Below are positions 1 through 8,471 of a stretch of DNA of 31,318 bases, piece after piece. The translations under genes were made by a program, and so were the position numbers. The DNA is from a virus, in the IMG/VR virus record IMGVR_UViG_3300025165_000143, positions 1-31,318 of that record. One strand, given 5' to 3'. The first letter of the stretch is position 1. The number at the start of each line of letters is the position of its first letter. The notes under the pieces were generated by a model. That model worked only from the letters and a program-made list of their open reading frames with translations. It had not been told where the DNA came from and ran no database searches.

Positions 1-138
1 ATGGAATCGCGGAACAAGCTTGACATAGACGCCACGAACAAGGAAGTGCACAACGATGCTGGGGTGGTCATTGCCAAGAAGGCCCTCAGTGACGATGGGA
101 CGACTTACAGCGAAGCGGAGATGGTTGCGGGGCCGTAA
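1..138 (+). CDS. 3' end of an unidentified virion-region gene (partial)
   Basis: An open frame runs from the first base to a TAA at 136-138, encoding 45 residues that end in a short acidic tail (SDDGTTYSEAEMVAGP). An ATG sits exactly at base 1, but no upstream sequence is available, so the gene may be complete or, more likely, cut by the window edge. The stop overlaps the next ATG (TAATG), as in many phage structural operons. No family is recognised. Its place in front of small virion-associated genes and a neck adaptor suggests a virion role, which is inference. Confidence 0.5.
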   Translation: MESRNKLDIDATNKEVHNDAGVVIAKKALSDDGTTYSEAEMVAGP

Positions 139-344
139 TGGCAATTGACAGCGCGCTGAAACGCAAAAGCATATCCGGCATTGGGGGTGGCATTCCAGGC
201 GTGACACCGAACGCTGCAAAGCCGCAGGCGTGGCGGCAGGCGTCGGGGTGGTCATATGTGGGTATCCTCGCCGGCGGGGGACCGGCTGTGGTCGAAGAGT
301 CGAAGCGAGGCACGTTCTGGCGCCGCTCGTCGTCGGTGCCGTAG
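138..344 (+). CDS. small phage hypothetical protein (68 aa)
   Basis: The start overlaps the preceding stop (TAATG), giving a 68-residue product. The N terminus (MAIDSALKRKSISGIG followed by PGVTPN and WRQASGWSY) resembles a short protein type that is common in environmental podovirus-like genomes, where it lies among head and neck genes; that resemblance is from memory and untested. It is basic with no clear domain or membrane segment. Another frame (230-496) is open across the same stretch, but this one has the coupled start and fits the tiling of the neighbours. Confidence 0.6.
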   Translation: MAIDSALKRKSISGIGGGIPGVTPNAAKPQAWRQASGWSYVGILAGGGPAVVEESKRGTFWRRSSSVP

Positions 345-353
345 GAGGATGGC

Positions 354-647
354 ATGGCGAACAATTTGGCGGGCAACCCGTGGATTGTGGACACCGCTGC
401 CGCGACGGATTTGACGGTTACGGCTTTCGGGCAGTCCACGCGAATCAAGATCAAGTCAATTCGGTGGTCAGCGGAGGGCGCGGCGGCGGGGAATAACGCC
501 ATCGTGCAGGATGCGGCTGGGCGCAAGATATGGGAGGGAACGGCGACTGGGTCGAACTACAGCGAGTCAGAGATGGTGGAGCATTGGGTCTCTGGCCTCG
601 TGGTGCCGACGCTGGATGCTGGGACGGTGTTCATCACGTTGGAGTAG
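354..647 (+). CDS. small virion-associated hypothetical protein (97 aa)
   Basis: A strong Shine-Dalgarno (AGGAGG) precedes the ATG. The 97-residue product is rich in Thr, Ala and hydrophobic beta-type runs (RIKIKSIRWS, GTVFITLE) and has no membrane segment, which suggests a compact beta-sandwich. It shares an idea of layout, not sequence, with the short protein encoded at 4660-5058. No family name can be assigned. A role as a minor head or tail component is inferred from its place between early virion genes and the adaptor. Confidence 0.65.
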   Translation: MANNLAGNPWIVDTAAATDLTVTAFGQSTRIKIKSIRWSAEGAAAGNNAIVQDAAGRKIWEGTATGSNYSESEMVEHWVSGLVVPTLDAGTVFITLE

Positions 648-652
648 GGTCG

Positions 653-874
653 ATGCCACGTCAAGCGGGGAACCAGCGATGGGAGCGGTGGTTTGAATGC
701 GCCCGGTGCGGATTCGACTATCCTAAGAGTGCGTTGACGCGACAGGACGGGCTCCTTGTCTGCCGACAGCATTGTTTGTTGGAGCAGGGGCACGGGTACT
801 ACGTGAGCAAGAAGACGTTGCCAGAGGGCGAGGGATACCAAGATGAGCCGCAGGGCGATGAGGCGCTGATATAA
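653..874 (+). CDS. small zinc-ribbon protein of the virion block
   Basis: The ATG at 653 follows GGAGTAGGG at a suitable distance; the same frame is open further upstream but overlaps the previous gene. The 73-residue product has a CARC pair, then a CRQHC cluster about 20 residues later, a typical CxxC...CxxHC zinc ribbon. Short proteins of this kind are frequent in environmental tailed phages among head/neck genes; their role is not established. The stop overlaps the start of the homing endonuclease gene (TAATG). Confidence 0.7.
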   Translation: MPRQAGNQRWERWFECARCGFDYPKSALTRQDGLLVCRQHCLLEQGHGYYVSKKTLPEGEGYQDEPQGDEALI

Positions 875-1317
875 TGGATGAAAGAGTTTTAGCCTACGCA
901 GCGGGGATCGTTGATGGTGAGGGGAGCATTTTCGTACACTGGCCGTCCGGTTCGTGTCAAAGTATCGCTCTTACCGTAGCCACACTCAGCTACGATTTGG
1001 CCGAATGGCTCCATCGTCACTTTGGTGGAAGGATTGGCGTTGTAAACCGAAAGGGTTTCAATAAAGTCGGTGAGCCGCTTAGGCCAGTTCACCGATGGCG
1101 AGTGAACGGGGTCGATGCTGAGCGGGTTATAGAGTTAATTAGGCCGTTCTTAGTAATTAAGCAGAAACAAGCGGCGCTTGCCCTAGTTTTTCGTAGTCTT
1201 GGCGGAGCGGGGCACAAAGTTAGTGATGAACTGTTCAAGAATCGGGCAACAGTCGCCGCGGCGATAAGCGAATTGAACGCTTCGGGGGGTTGTGGCAGTC
1301 TGGTTGGGGAGGGCTAA
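874..1317 (+). CDS. LAGLIDADG homing endonuclease
   Basis: The 147-residue product begins with an unmistakable LAGLIDADG-type helix (AAGIVDGEGSIFV, about residues 9-21), in which the glutamate of DGEG takes the place of the metal-binding acidic residue. A single motif implies a homodimer, although the protein is at the short end for this class. Such enzymes cut DNA site-specifically and spread their own gene. The gene is more AT-rich than its neighbours (for example around 1130-1160), has no strong Shine-Dalgarno, and separates the zinc-ribbon and adaptor genes, all consistent with a recent arrival. No intron splice structure was evident, so it seems free-standing. Confidence 0.85.
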   Translation: MDERVLAYAAGIVDGEGSIFVHWPSGSCQSIALTVATLSYDLAEWLHRHFGGRIGVVNRKGFNKVGEPLRPVHRWRVNGVDAERVIELIRPFLVIKQKQAALALVFRSLGGAGHKVSDELFKNRATVAAAISELNASGGCGSLVGEG

Positions 1318-1319
1318 AT

Positions 1320-1973
1320 TTGTCGAATATGACATACGCACGGCTGGCTGCCAACGTCAAGCGGACCATTGGCAACCGTGATGACATGGACACGGAAGTG
1401 CAGGAGGCCATTGACCAAGGTTACCTTCGTGCCGCGGCCACGCGGGGGGTCACGTTTCACGAACTGGACCAGTTGCCGGCGACGTTCAACACCGCCTCCG
1501 GAACTCGGCGGTACAACTTCGACACGACCATCCTCGCAGCCGGCTCCGGTCGTAACATCCTGGCGGTGTTTTCGCCCCTTCGGGATACGACCAACAAGCG
1601 GCCAATTCACGCCCACAGCGTCGGCCACTTCGACATGATGGATCAGTCGGTGAACGGGAAGCCGGTCTGGTTCGCCCACTGGGGCAATGCAATCGAGTTC
1701 CACCCAACACCGGATGGGACGTATGCGATACAGATACGCTATCGGTTGCGCCCGACGAGGCTGGCTGGCAACGGGAGCATCGTATTGCCGGAGGAGTGGG
1801 ATTGGGCGGTTATCTGGGAGGCGGCGTACATCCTCAATGCCGAGACTGGGAACCTTACGAAAGCAGCGTTCTATCGTGATATGCGGGCGGACGTGGTACG
1901 AAGCTTGGTCACAACGTCGGAGGTTGAAGACGAGTACTTGGATATGGCGCTTGCGCCCGATCTCACGAGGTGA
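1320..1973 (+). CDS. phage neck adaptor / head-tail connector protein
   Basis: The product is about 218 residues: an alpha-helical N terminus (YARLAANVKRTIGNRDDMDTE), a beta-rich middle and a helical C terminus ending in LDMALAPDL. This layout matches the adaptor (gp6/gp4-like) family of podovirus-type necks that bind the portal ring and connect it to the tail. I chose TTG at 1320, 7 bases after GGGGAGGG; ATG at 1329 and an upstream ATG at 1290 inside the endonuclease gene are alternatives. The family call rests on pattern and context, not on a search. Confidence 0.7.
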   Translation: MSNMTYARLAANVKRTIGNRDDMDTEVQEAIDQGYLRAAATRGVTFHELDQLPATFNTASGTRRYNFDTTILAAGSGRNILAVFSPLRDTTNKRPIHAHSVGHFDMMDQSVNGKPVWFAHWGNAIEFHPTPDGTYAIQIRYRLRPTRLAGNGSIVLPEEWDWAVIWEAAYILNAETGNLTKAAFYRDMRADVVRSLVTTSEVEDEYLDMALAPDLTR

Positions 1974-1979
1974 GGCGAA

Positions 1980-2144
1980 ATGGACAAGTGGACGATGTGG
2001 CTGCTACGCATTGGGGCGAGTGTCTTGATCCTGTACTTTGGGTGGATGTGGGTGGAGAAAGCGGTGCTGTTTCCGTACCAGCAGATGCAACGCGCGGCTC
2101 AAGTGGAAGCGGCGTTGGCACAGTGTAAAGGAGGTCAGAAATGA
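1980..2144 (+). CDS. small membrane protein (54 aa)
   Basis: A short gene between the adaptor and the next tail gene. The ATG lies 6 bases after the adaptor stop. The product has one membrane-spanning stretch near its N terminus (WLLRIGASVLILYFGWMWV) followed by a charged helical tail. Its 3' end contains the AAAGGAGGT Shine-Dalgarno of the next gene, and the two genes overlap by ATGA. Short one-helix proteins of this kind are common in tailed phages but no function can be named. Confidence 0.65.
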   Translation: MDKWTMWLLRIGASVLILYFGWMWVEKAVLFPYQQMQRAAQVEAALAQCKGGQK

Positions 2145-3088
2145 GAAGGTGGCGTGGGTGGATTGGTGCGTGGACACTGGCGGCAATTCTGGCTGCCGCG
2201 TCGGGGTTGGCCGCGTTCACGAATACGTGGGACGAAACGGCGCCGGCTGGCTCGGCATTGGCTTCCACGATTGATGACCACATACGTCAGCTCAAGCTGG
2301 ATGTGCGGGAGCGATTGGCCGCGTCATCCGCCGCGTGGAACACAGGCAATATTACGTTGGCGCCGACTGCGGTCACGTCGCCGGCCCTAACAATCACGGG
2401 CGGCACGTACACAACCGACATCAACGTGGTGTCTGTGACCAATACTTGGAACGCCGCTGGGGTGACGTTTACCGGGTTGGAATGGAATACAACAAACACG
2501 GCGTCTGCAGCGAACTCGCTCCTCTTCGACTTCCAAGTTGGCGGGTCGAGTAAAGGCAAACTTGATAAGGATGGCGACCTCACGATTGCGGGTAACTTAG
2601 TTGTTTCCGGCGCTGGCCCCCACGCCATCGGTGCGGCAGCCAACGCAGACTTTCAACTGCTCATTCAGGGGACCCTCGTGGGGAGCACGGGTGCGACCGG
2701 GATTGGCCTTTCGAATACCTTGACGGTTCCTGCGGGTCAGCTTGGGCGCGGCCTCCTCATCGCCCCAACATTAGAAGAGGCCAGTTCTGGGGTTCACGTG
2801 CTTATGACGGGTGCCACTATTAGCCCAATTTTTCAAGGCGGATCGGCCACCATGACCGATGCAGTTGGCCTGTATGTCTTTGTCTCGGGGGTTCCGGCGG
2901 GGACAACCAATGGTTCGACCTTGAAGATTGCTGGCCCTCCTTCCGGCGCGTCGAATAACTACTCGCTCTGGAGCGTCAGTGGCGGCGTTCGCTTTGGGAG
3001 CCTCGGGGCGTTCGTCGCTAGTGACAAGTACGTGGTCATCGACTCAAATGGCAATCTACACGTTTCCGCGCTCGGCCCGGCGTCATAA
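2141..3088 (+). CDS. putative tail fibre/tail appendage protein
   Basis: The 315-residue product has a hydrophobic N-terminal stretch (residues about 7-26), then a segment ETAPAGSALASTIDDHIRQL that resembles the start of many phage tail or appendage proteins. The rest is Gly/Ser/Thr-rich and beta-strand-like, ending in SDKYVVIDSNGNLHVSALG, a style seen in tail-fibre or spike tips. The start has a near-perfect Shine-Dalgarno (AAAGGAGGT) and overlaps the preceding stop (ATGA). A receptor-contacting or tip-decorating role is inferred. The signal-like N terminus is odd for a virion protein and may be a membrane-anchoring helix. Confidence 0.55.
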   Translation: MRRWRGWIGAWTLAAILAAASGLAAFTNTWDETAPAGSALASTIDDHIRQLKLDVRERLAASSAAWNTGNITLAPTAVTSPALTITGGTYTTDINVVSVTNTWNAAGVTFTGLEWNTTNTASAANSLLFDFQVGGSSKGKLDKDGDLTIAGNLVVSGAGPHAIGAAANADFQLLIQGTLVGSTGATGIGLSNTLTVPAGQLGRGLLIAPTLEEASSGVHVLMTGATISPIFQGGSATMTDAVGLYVFVSGVPAGTTNGSTLKIAGPPSGASNNYSLWSVSGGVRFGSLGAFVASDKYVVIDSNGNLHVSALGPAS

Positions 3089-4660
3089 ATGGCAAAGCCT
3101 GAACTCCCCACGCCAAACGAAGTTGCCGTCAAGCCTGGCGAAGCCATGCTCGTGCGGGACGTGCCACCCACCGAGCTTCCAGATCACGCTTCACCGTACA
3201 TGCGAAACTTCTCTTGGAAGGATGGTAAGCTTGACAAGCGGCCGGGGGTGGCCAAGCTCGGCACCGCGCTGCTAAATGGCATCCCCATTGGTGGGGCTCG
3301 TATTCGTTGGACCAATGGCTCGTCGCTAACGGTTGCGCTGACAGCGAGCAAGATGTATAAGTATGACACCGGGACCAGTGACTGGGTTGAGATCACCGCT
3401 GGCGCTGGTGCGGGGTTGACAGGGGCCGCGACGCAGCCGTTTGGCTTCGCGGTGTGGCCGGAGTCGGATCGCTTCTGCTTCTCGCAGGGAGTGGACCAAG
3501 TACAATATACAGATGTGACGGCGACAAATTACAATGACTTGAATGCGAACGCGCCGCCGTGCTTCCAGATGGACATTATCAATCGCCGCCTCGTGTTGAT
3601 AAAGACCGTGGAAGGCGGAGCGACCAAGGGTGTTCGCGTCCGTTGGTCCGTCAATGGGGACATTACAGACTGGACCGGGGTCGGTAGCGGCTTCCGTGAC
3701 CTATCCGCCTTGGACGACTACGTTATCACAGGGAAGCGGCTCGGCGGGTCGCTATACCTTTACAAGTCAAACTCCATCGTCCGGGCCACTCCGACCGGGA
3801 TCGCAACCGCGCCGTTCCAGTTCGACGAGTCGTGGGTTGTCGGCCGCGGGCTGATTTCAGGGCGTTCGCTGGCAACGCGCGGAACGCTGCATTATGGCCT
3901 CTTCAACGATGGCGTGTTCGCGTACAGCGGGGCGCAGTTTGTGCCCATTGGGGACAAGCGGGTCAACCAAGCTATTCTTGACACGGTGAACCCGAACCGG
4001 CTGGAGATGTGCCGCGGGTTCTTCAACTATGCGCGGCGCGAGTACTATCTGGCCACCTCGACTGGCTCGGCTGATCGCGCCGTCGAGGTTTGGGTCTACA
4101 ACGAGCTGGCGGACAAGTGGTCCTATTGGGTTTTCTCGCAGGACCTTGGGGAGATGTTCGAGTACCTCGCGTCGTCGACCACGACGATTGATGCACTGAC
4201 GGGGACGATTGACGAGCAGACGTGGATTCTCGACGCGGCGTTCAACCTTATCGGCTCGGGGATTGTCCTAATCGGCCTCCTCGACGGAACGGTTGCCCAA
4301 CTCGACGTGGGCGTTTACAACGACCTTGGCACCGCCATTCGGATAGAGTGGCAATCGAAGGACTTCCGCATGGAAGCTCCGAGGCGGATGACCTCGATGG
4401 TTGGCCTCGGCATTGAGTATGAGGACCTCGGCGCAGCCGCGTTAGCGGTGGAAACCTCAACGGACGGTGGGCAGAACTGGGGCAACACGACCAACATCAC
4501 CATCGGCTCGGCAAATGACAGCTCGGTCAAATTTGCCTGGGCGTGGTTCATGGTGACTGGGAACAAGGTCCGCTTCCGCATCGTCAATCAGACGTTGAGT
4601 CAGCGAGTTCGAGTCATCAATATGTATCCGATTGTCGCCGACGGTGGAGATGTGTACTAA
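3089..4660 (+). CDS. tail/stabilisation protein, probable beta-propeller
   Basis: A 523-residue protein, beta-rich throughout, with repeated Trp/Tyr-containing strands (for example VWPESDRFCFSQGVDQVQY and VEVWVYNELADKWSYWVF). Its N terminus (SPYMRNFSWKDGKLDKRPG) resembles tail-tubular or P22 gp10-like stabilisation proteins that bind below the neck adaptor. The adaptor lies two genes upstream, which fits a podovirus-type tail. The ATG directly follows the previous stop and no clear Shine-Dalgarno is visible, so translation is probably coupled. The exact family is not certain. Confidence 0.6.
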   Translation: MAKPELPTPNEVAVKPGEAMLVRDVPPTELPDHASPYMRNFSWKDGKLDKRPGVAKLGTALLNGIPIGGARIRWTNGSSLTVALTASKMYKYDTGTSDWVEITAGAGAGLTGAATQPFGFAVWPESDRFCFSQGVDQVQYTDVTATNYNDLNANAPPCFQMDIINRRLVLIKTVEGGATKGVRVRWSVNGDITDWTGVGSGFRDLSALDDYVITGKRLGGSLYLYKSNSIVRATPTGIATAPFQFDESWVVGRGLISGRSLATRGTLHYGLFNDGVFAYSGAQFVPIGDKRVNQAILDTVNPNRLEMCRGFFNYARREYYLATSTGSADRAVEVWVYNELADKWSYWVFSQDLGEMFEYLASSTTTIDALTGTIDEQTWILDAAFNLIGSGIVLIGLLDGTVAQLDVGVYNDLGTAIRIEWQSKDFRMEAPRRMTSMVGLGIEYEDLGAAALAVETSTDGGQNWGNTTNITIGSANDSSVKFAWAWFMVTGNKVRFRIVNQTLSQRVRVINMYPIVADGGDVY

Positions 4661-5058
4661 TGGCCATCATCCCAACGCCGAACATCATTGTTGCCCCAGC
4701 GTCGTACTCTGACTGGCGACAGTGGGCCGAGGATTTCATCCGGCTGTTCGCAGTCGAGCAGGCGGTCCTTCGAGCAGTCGTCAACGGCGCGCTGACGTTT
4801 GGTGATGCGACGGACCCGGGGAACTTTGCGATAGCGTGGCTGAAGGATCAGGTGACGAATGCCACACCGGACACGGATACAACGTACAACCACAACATTG
4901 GCCGCGCGCCGTTTGGCGTGTTGCTGGTTTTGCAGGATAAAGCCGCTTCCATATACAAAGGAGCTGGCGCATGGTCGACGACGACACTGACGTTGAAGGC
5001 GAACGTGGCGAGCGTGACGTTCACGGGGATGGTGCTGGCGGCGCCGGGGGACCAGTAG
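4660..5058 (+). CDS. phage tail-region hypothetical protein (132 aa)
   Basis: The start overlaps the preceding stop (TAATG), with GGTGGAG about 10 bases upstream. The 132-residue product has a helical N terminus containing WAEDFIRLFAVEQAVL and a beta-rich C terminus. Proteins with a helical stalk followed by a small beta domain are common near tail genes of environmental podovirus-like phages. The last 88 bases also encode the start of the GNAT-like gene in another frame. No firm function. Confidence 0.6.
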   Translation: MAIIPTPNIIVAPASYSDWRQWAEDFIRLFAVEQAVLRAVVNGALTFGDATDPGNFAIAWLKDQVTNATPDTDTTYNHNIGRAPFGVLLVLQDKAASIYKGAGAWSTTTLTLKANVASVTFTGMVLAAPGDQ

Positions 5059-5558
5059 CCGCATCGGCAGTCACTTATGACCTGGTTCCGTTGGAGCTAT
5101 CGCGGCACAAGATTGACTGGCTGTGGGGGAAGGTTAGCTCGTTTCCACAGGCGTGGGATGATTACCACGCTGGTAACCGCGAAGCGTTCTCGACCGTCCT
5201 CGCCAACCGAAACAACGTCTTCGTGGAAGTGTACCGACGGGGCGAACTCGAACCCGTGGGGATGTTCAGCGCAACCAATATCGTCCCGAAGCACATGGCG
5301 GAGGTTCATGTGGTCTTTTGGGATCGGTCGTTCAAGGGCCGCGAGGTGGTCGCTCACGACCTCCTCCGCCGCTTCGTGGCCGAATTCGGCCTCCAACGCA
5401 TCGCTGCATTCGTGCCGGAGACAAATCGGCCCGCTTGCAAGTTCGCCCTCCGCATTGGAATGCGCCAAGAAGGGACCCTTCGGCGCGCTGCGTTGTACCA
5501 GGGCCAATACGTTAGTATGATGGCCTTTGGAATGGTGAGGGAGGAGGTCAGTGTCTAA
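4971..5558 (+). CDS. GNAT-family N-acetyltransferase-like protein
   Basis: The start at 4971 is 7 bases after AAAGGAG, a strong site, although it lies 88 bases inside the upstream gene. The product (195 residues) starts with an acidic, Gly-rich leader of about 30 residues, then shows the GNAT order: a central strand (AEVHVVFWDRSFKGREVVAHDLL), a helix-strand unit (FGLQRIAAFVPETNRPACKFALRIGM) and a C-terminal strand EGTLRRAALYQGQYV. The acetyl-CoA loop is degenerate (KGREVV where Q/RxxGxG/A is expected), so activity is uncertain. GNAT-like proteins do occur in phage virion blocks, where their role is not well established. Confidence 0.7.
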   Translation: MVDDDTDVEGERGERDVHGDGAGGAGGPVAASAVTYDLVPLELSRHKIDWLWGKVSSFPQAWDDYHAGNREAFSTVLANRNNVFVEVYRRGELEPVGMFSATNIVPKHMAEVHVVFWDRSFKGREVVAHDLLRRFVAEFGLQRIAAFVPETNRPACKFALRIGMRQEGTLRRAALYQGQYVSMMAFGMVREEVSV

Positions 5559-7134
5559 CTTTTTTACATCCCCATCGGCAGGGCCACCCCAGTTTGGCTT
5601 CGCGCCAGGCATCGCTGGTCCACGGGAGAACTTCCTTAGCCAGCTTACGCAGGCGACGAGTGGGGGGGTCACTCAGGGACCGACGCAGTTGCAGCAGTCT
5701 GGCGCGAAGGCGTTGGAGGGCATGCTCGGTACGGCGCCAGAATTCAACACGGCTGCGAACCCGGATAGTGCCATTCCCTTCCTCCAGGAGCTTGGCCCGT
5801 ACGCTCCATATATCCAAGCGATAGAGTCACGGATAAAGCAGCGGCTTCCTACGGAGCTGGCGCAGGTTGGGGAGAAGTATGCGGGGGGGTACGGCGGAAC
5901 GTCAGACTGGCTGCGGTCGCTGCAGGAGACCCAGGCCAAGGGCGAAACGGACATTGCCGCAGCGGTCGCGCCAGCGGTCCTCCAGGCGCAGCAGCTTGGG
6001 GCGAATACGGCACTTGGCTCAGTGTATGCCGGGTCATACATGAAGCCAACCTTGTCACCGGAGGCGCAATCGTTGCAGAGCCTGATCTCGGGGGGGACGG
6101 CGTCCGCGCCGCAGGCGTATGGGCCGAGCACGGGGGAGCAGGTGCTGAACGCGATGGCGCAACTGCTACCGTGGCTGTTCAGTGGGGGTGGAGGCGGGTT
6201 CGGATCGCCCAGTGGCGGGGGTGGTTCGAGTGCGTCGGGCATCTTGGACTTTCTCACCGGAGCGAAGAACCTTCCCGAGCTCGGAGGCAAAATCACTGAT
6301 TGGCTTGGCGGGCTTGGAGGCGGGGGCGGCGCCGCTGGCGGACTTGGCCCGATGAGCGCAGCGGAGTGGACCAACATTGTCAACCAGCTGGGGCCGATTA
6401 GTGATGTCGGCGACTTGATGTCAGGAGGGTTCTTCCCTTTAGCTGGTAGCCCCGCTCTGGCCGGGGCGGATGTCGGGGCGAGTCTGACGCCATCGGTCGT
6501 TCAAGCTATGACTGGACTCTCTACGGCGGCTCCTGCCGCGGTTGGAGCGGGGACGGGAGCACTGGCTGGCGGTGTTGCGGGTGGTATGGGCGGGGCCGCT
6601 GGTGCCGAACTCGGTGGCATGGCGGCTGGATCGTTCGCTCCGGCCCTTGGATCACTTGGACCCATCGCGGCTCTACTGGCCCCTCTTGCGGTCGGGATGG
6701 GCGTCCAGTCCATGAGCCTCGGGGGCAACTTCAAGCCAGAGTATGACACGGCGGCGAACAGCCTCGTGCCGAAGCTGGCGACGTATGAGCCCGCACAACT
6801 TGGGAGGGAGATTCCGGCACTGCCCGTGATGGATCAGCTCGCGGCTACGGATGCGATTGCGGCTAAGATTGGGTTTGGGCGGGATGCCTATCAGGCCGCG
6901 CAGGTGGTTGGTCAGCAGGTGCCAGGGTATACCAACGTCAGGCCCCAGATCGCCGCGAAGTTGGCAGAGATCATGGTGCGGGAGAATCGGTACCCGACGC
7001 AGCAGGAGTTTATCAGTATTGCGAAGCAAGCTATCAACGCACAAGCTATGTCCCAATGGGAAGCGACGGTGATGGCCCAGGCAAGCGAGGGAAAGTCCAC
7101 GATTGACGCGACGCAGCCACCCCGGCTGTTGTGA
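5551..7134 (+). CDS. Gly/Ala-rich probable internal virion protein
   Basis: The GTG start at 5551 follows GGAGGAGG and overlaps the GNAT-like gene by eight bases. The 527-residue product has an N-terminal helical region (to about 170), a Gly/Ser-rich low-complexity stretch (around 210-260), a Gly/Ala-rich stretch (around 330-390) that could insert in membranes, and a helical C terminus ending in ATQPPRLL. First of three consecutive large genes between the tail and lysis genes, it matches the place where podovirus-type genomes encode ejection proteins. That role is inference. Confidence 0.6.
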   Translation: MSNFFTSPSAGPPQFGFAPGIAGPRENFLSQLTQATSGGVTQGPTQLQQSGAKALEGMLGTAPEFNTAANPDSAIPFLQELGPYAPYIQAIESRIKQRLPTELAQVGEKYAGGYGGTSDWLRSLQETQAKGETDIAAAVAPAVLQAQQLGANTALGSVYAGSYMKPTLSPEAQSLQSLISGGTASAPQAYGPSTGEQVLNAMAQLLPWLFSGGGGGFGSPSGGGGSSASGILDFLTGAKNLPELGGKITDWLGGLGGGGGAAGGLGPMSAAEWTNIVNQLGPISDVGDLMSGGFFPLAGSPALAGADVGASLTPSVVQAMTGLSTAAPAAVGAGTGALAGGVAGGMGGAAGAELGGMAAGSFAPALGSLGPIAALLAPLAVGMGVQSMSLGGNFKPEYDTAANSLVPKLATYEPAQLGREIPALPVMDQLAATDAIAAKIGFGRDAYQAAQVVGQQVPGYTNVRPQIAAKLAEIMVRENRYPTQQEFISIAKQAINAQAMSQWEATVMAQASEGKSTIDATQPPRLL

Positions 7135-7148
7135 GGTAGGAGGCCACG

Positions 7149-8471
7149 ATGGCGGAATTCTGGTCCGACGTGCCTACATCAACGCCATACCCCCGCGGTG
7201 CTGGCTACGCCACCGGCAGCGCGCTGAACTCCTTCGTGCGCAGCTTCATTGCGCAGCGGATGTACGCGGCGGAGGCGGAGCGGCGGAAGCGGGAGGAGGC
7301 GCTGCAGCGCCTGTCGGTCATTGGGAAGTTCGGGCCGGGGGCTGTGAGGCAGGCCGCCCCGGGGCTTGGCTTCCCCGAGATCGGCAACATCCCCGTGCAG
7401 CCACAGGAGCGTGGAGCGGAGATTCTCAACCAGATGCTCGCAGGGCAGGGGAGGAAGTTGGAGGACCTCAGCGACGCGGAGTTGATGGCGTTGGAGACGG
7501 TCAACCCGCAGCTGGGGCAGGATATACGGGAGCGGCGGCGGATGCGCGAGGCGTGGGATAGGTTTGGTGAGATGGGCGGGGTTGGGTCGGAGCCGCCGTC
7601 TGACCTCACGCCGCCAAGCATGGGGGGCCGGGCGCCTGCGGCTATTGCTCCCCCAGCGGCGTCAATGGGCGCCTTGGGTGGCGGTCGAACGACTAAGAAG
7701 GTGACGCGGGGCATTTCTCCGACCGGCTACCCAACCATCTCCGCCGAGGAAACGACCGCGCCGGAGTCGATAGAGGAGCGAACGACACGAGAGGTCGAGG
7801 AGCTGAGGCCGCAGTTGGAGGCGCAAGTGAGGGAGCAGATGGCCGCGGGCCGCTTCGCCATGCCGGACATAGCCAAGCGGGGTGGGGTGTCGCCGGATGA
7901 CTGGGTGGCAGCCATCGTCAACTCAGAGTTGCAGAACCGCTTCCCAACGCGGGAGATCAAGGGGCTGAAGCGCTCGGACCTCGTTACACAAGCGCAGAAG
8001 ACGCTGCAGCAGCGGTCGGCGGATGAAAGGGCGGAGCGGGCGGAGGAAGCGTTGACGCAGGGGTGGGCGCGAATTGATGCGCTGATGCAGCGCATGACGC
8101 AGGAGGCGAAGCGGGGGAATCAGGCGGCGGAGCAGCGCGACAAGGCCATGGCCATCCAGGGGCTGCAGAGCCACATCAATTCGTTGCGGTTCAACCTCGC
8201 TCAGCGGATGACGCTGCTGCGGTCGCTGTTCCCGGAATCGGCGGAGACGGTAGATAAGGACGAGTACGTGCAGGGGTGGCAGAAGGACCTTGCGGAAGCG
8301 CAAGATCGGATGAATCAGTTGAGTGGGGTGAAGGCACGCTCGCCGGGCGTTTCGCCAACAATTCCCGTGCCGCCGGCGTGGTTGAAGAGGAAGGATGGTG
8401 CAGGGCGCCAGCCGGCAAAGCGACCAACGCAATCGCAAGCTGACCTCGAAGATGCGGGGTTCACTCCGTGA
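7149..8471 (+). CDS. coiled-coil probable internal/ejection protein
   Basis: The ATG follows TAGGAGG. The 440-residue product is dominated by charged helices (residues 35-60 and about 215-385, rich in Gln, Glu, Arg and Ala), interrupted by a Pro/Gly-rich linker around 150-200. This is a typical look for phage ejection or scaffold-like components. It overlaps the next gene by GTGA. No enzymatic motif was seen. A scaffold would be expected next to the capsid gene instead, so an internal virion role is the more likely reading. Confidence 0.6.
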   Translation: MAEFWSDVPTSTPYPRGAGYATGSALNSFVRSFIAQRMYAAEAERRKREEALQRLSVIGKFGPGAVRQAAPGLGFPEIGNIPVQPQERGAEILNQMLAGQGRKLEDLSDAELMALETVNPQLGQDIRERRRMREAWDRFGEMGGVGSEPPSDLTPPSMGGRAPAAIAPPAASMGALGGGRTTKKVTRGISPTGYPTISAEETTAPESIEERTTREVEELRPQLEAQVREQMAAGRFAMPDIAKRGGVSPDDWVAAIVNSELQNRFPTREIKGLKRSDLVTQAQKTLQQRSADERAERAEEALTQGWARIDALMQRMTQEAKRGNQAAEQRDKAMAIQGLQSHINSLRFNLAQRMTLLRSLFPESAETVDKDEYVQGWQKDLAEAQDRMNQLSGVKARSPGVSPTIPVPPAWLKRKDGAGRQPAKRPTQSQADLEDAGFTP

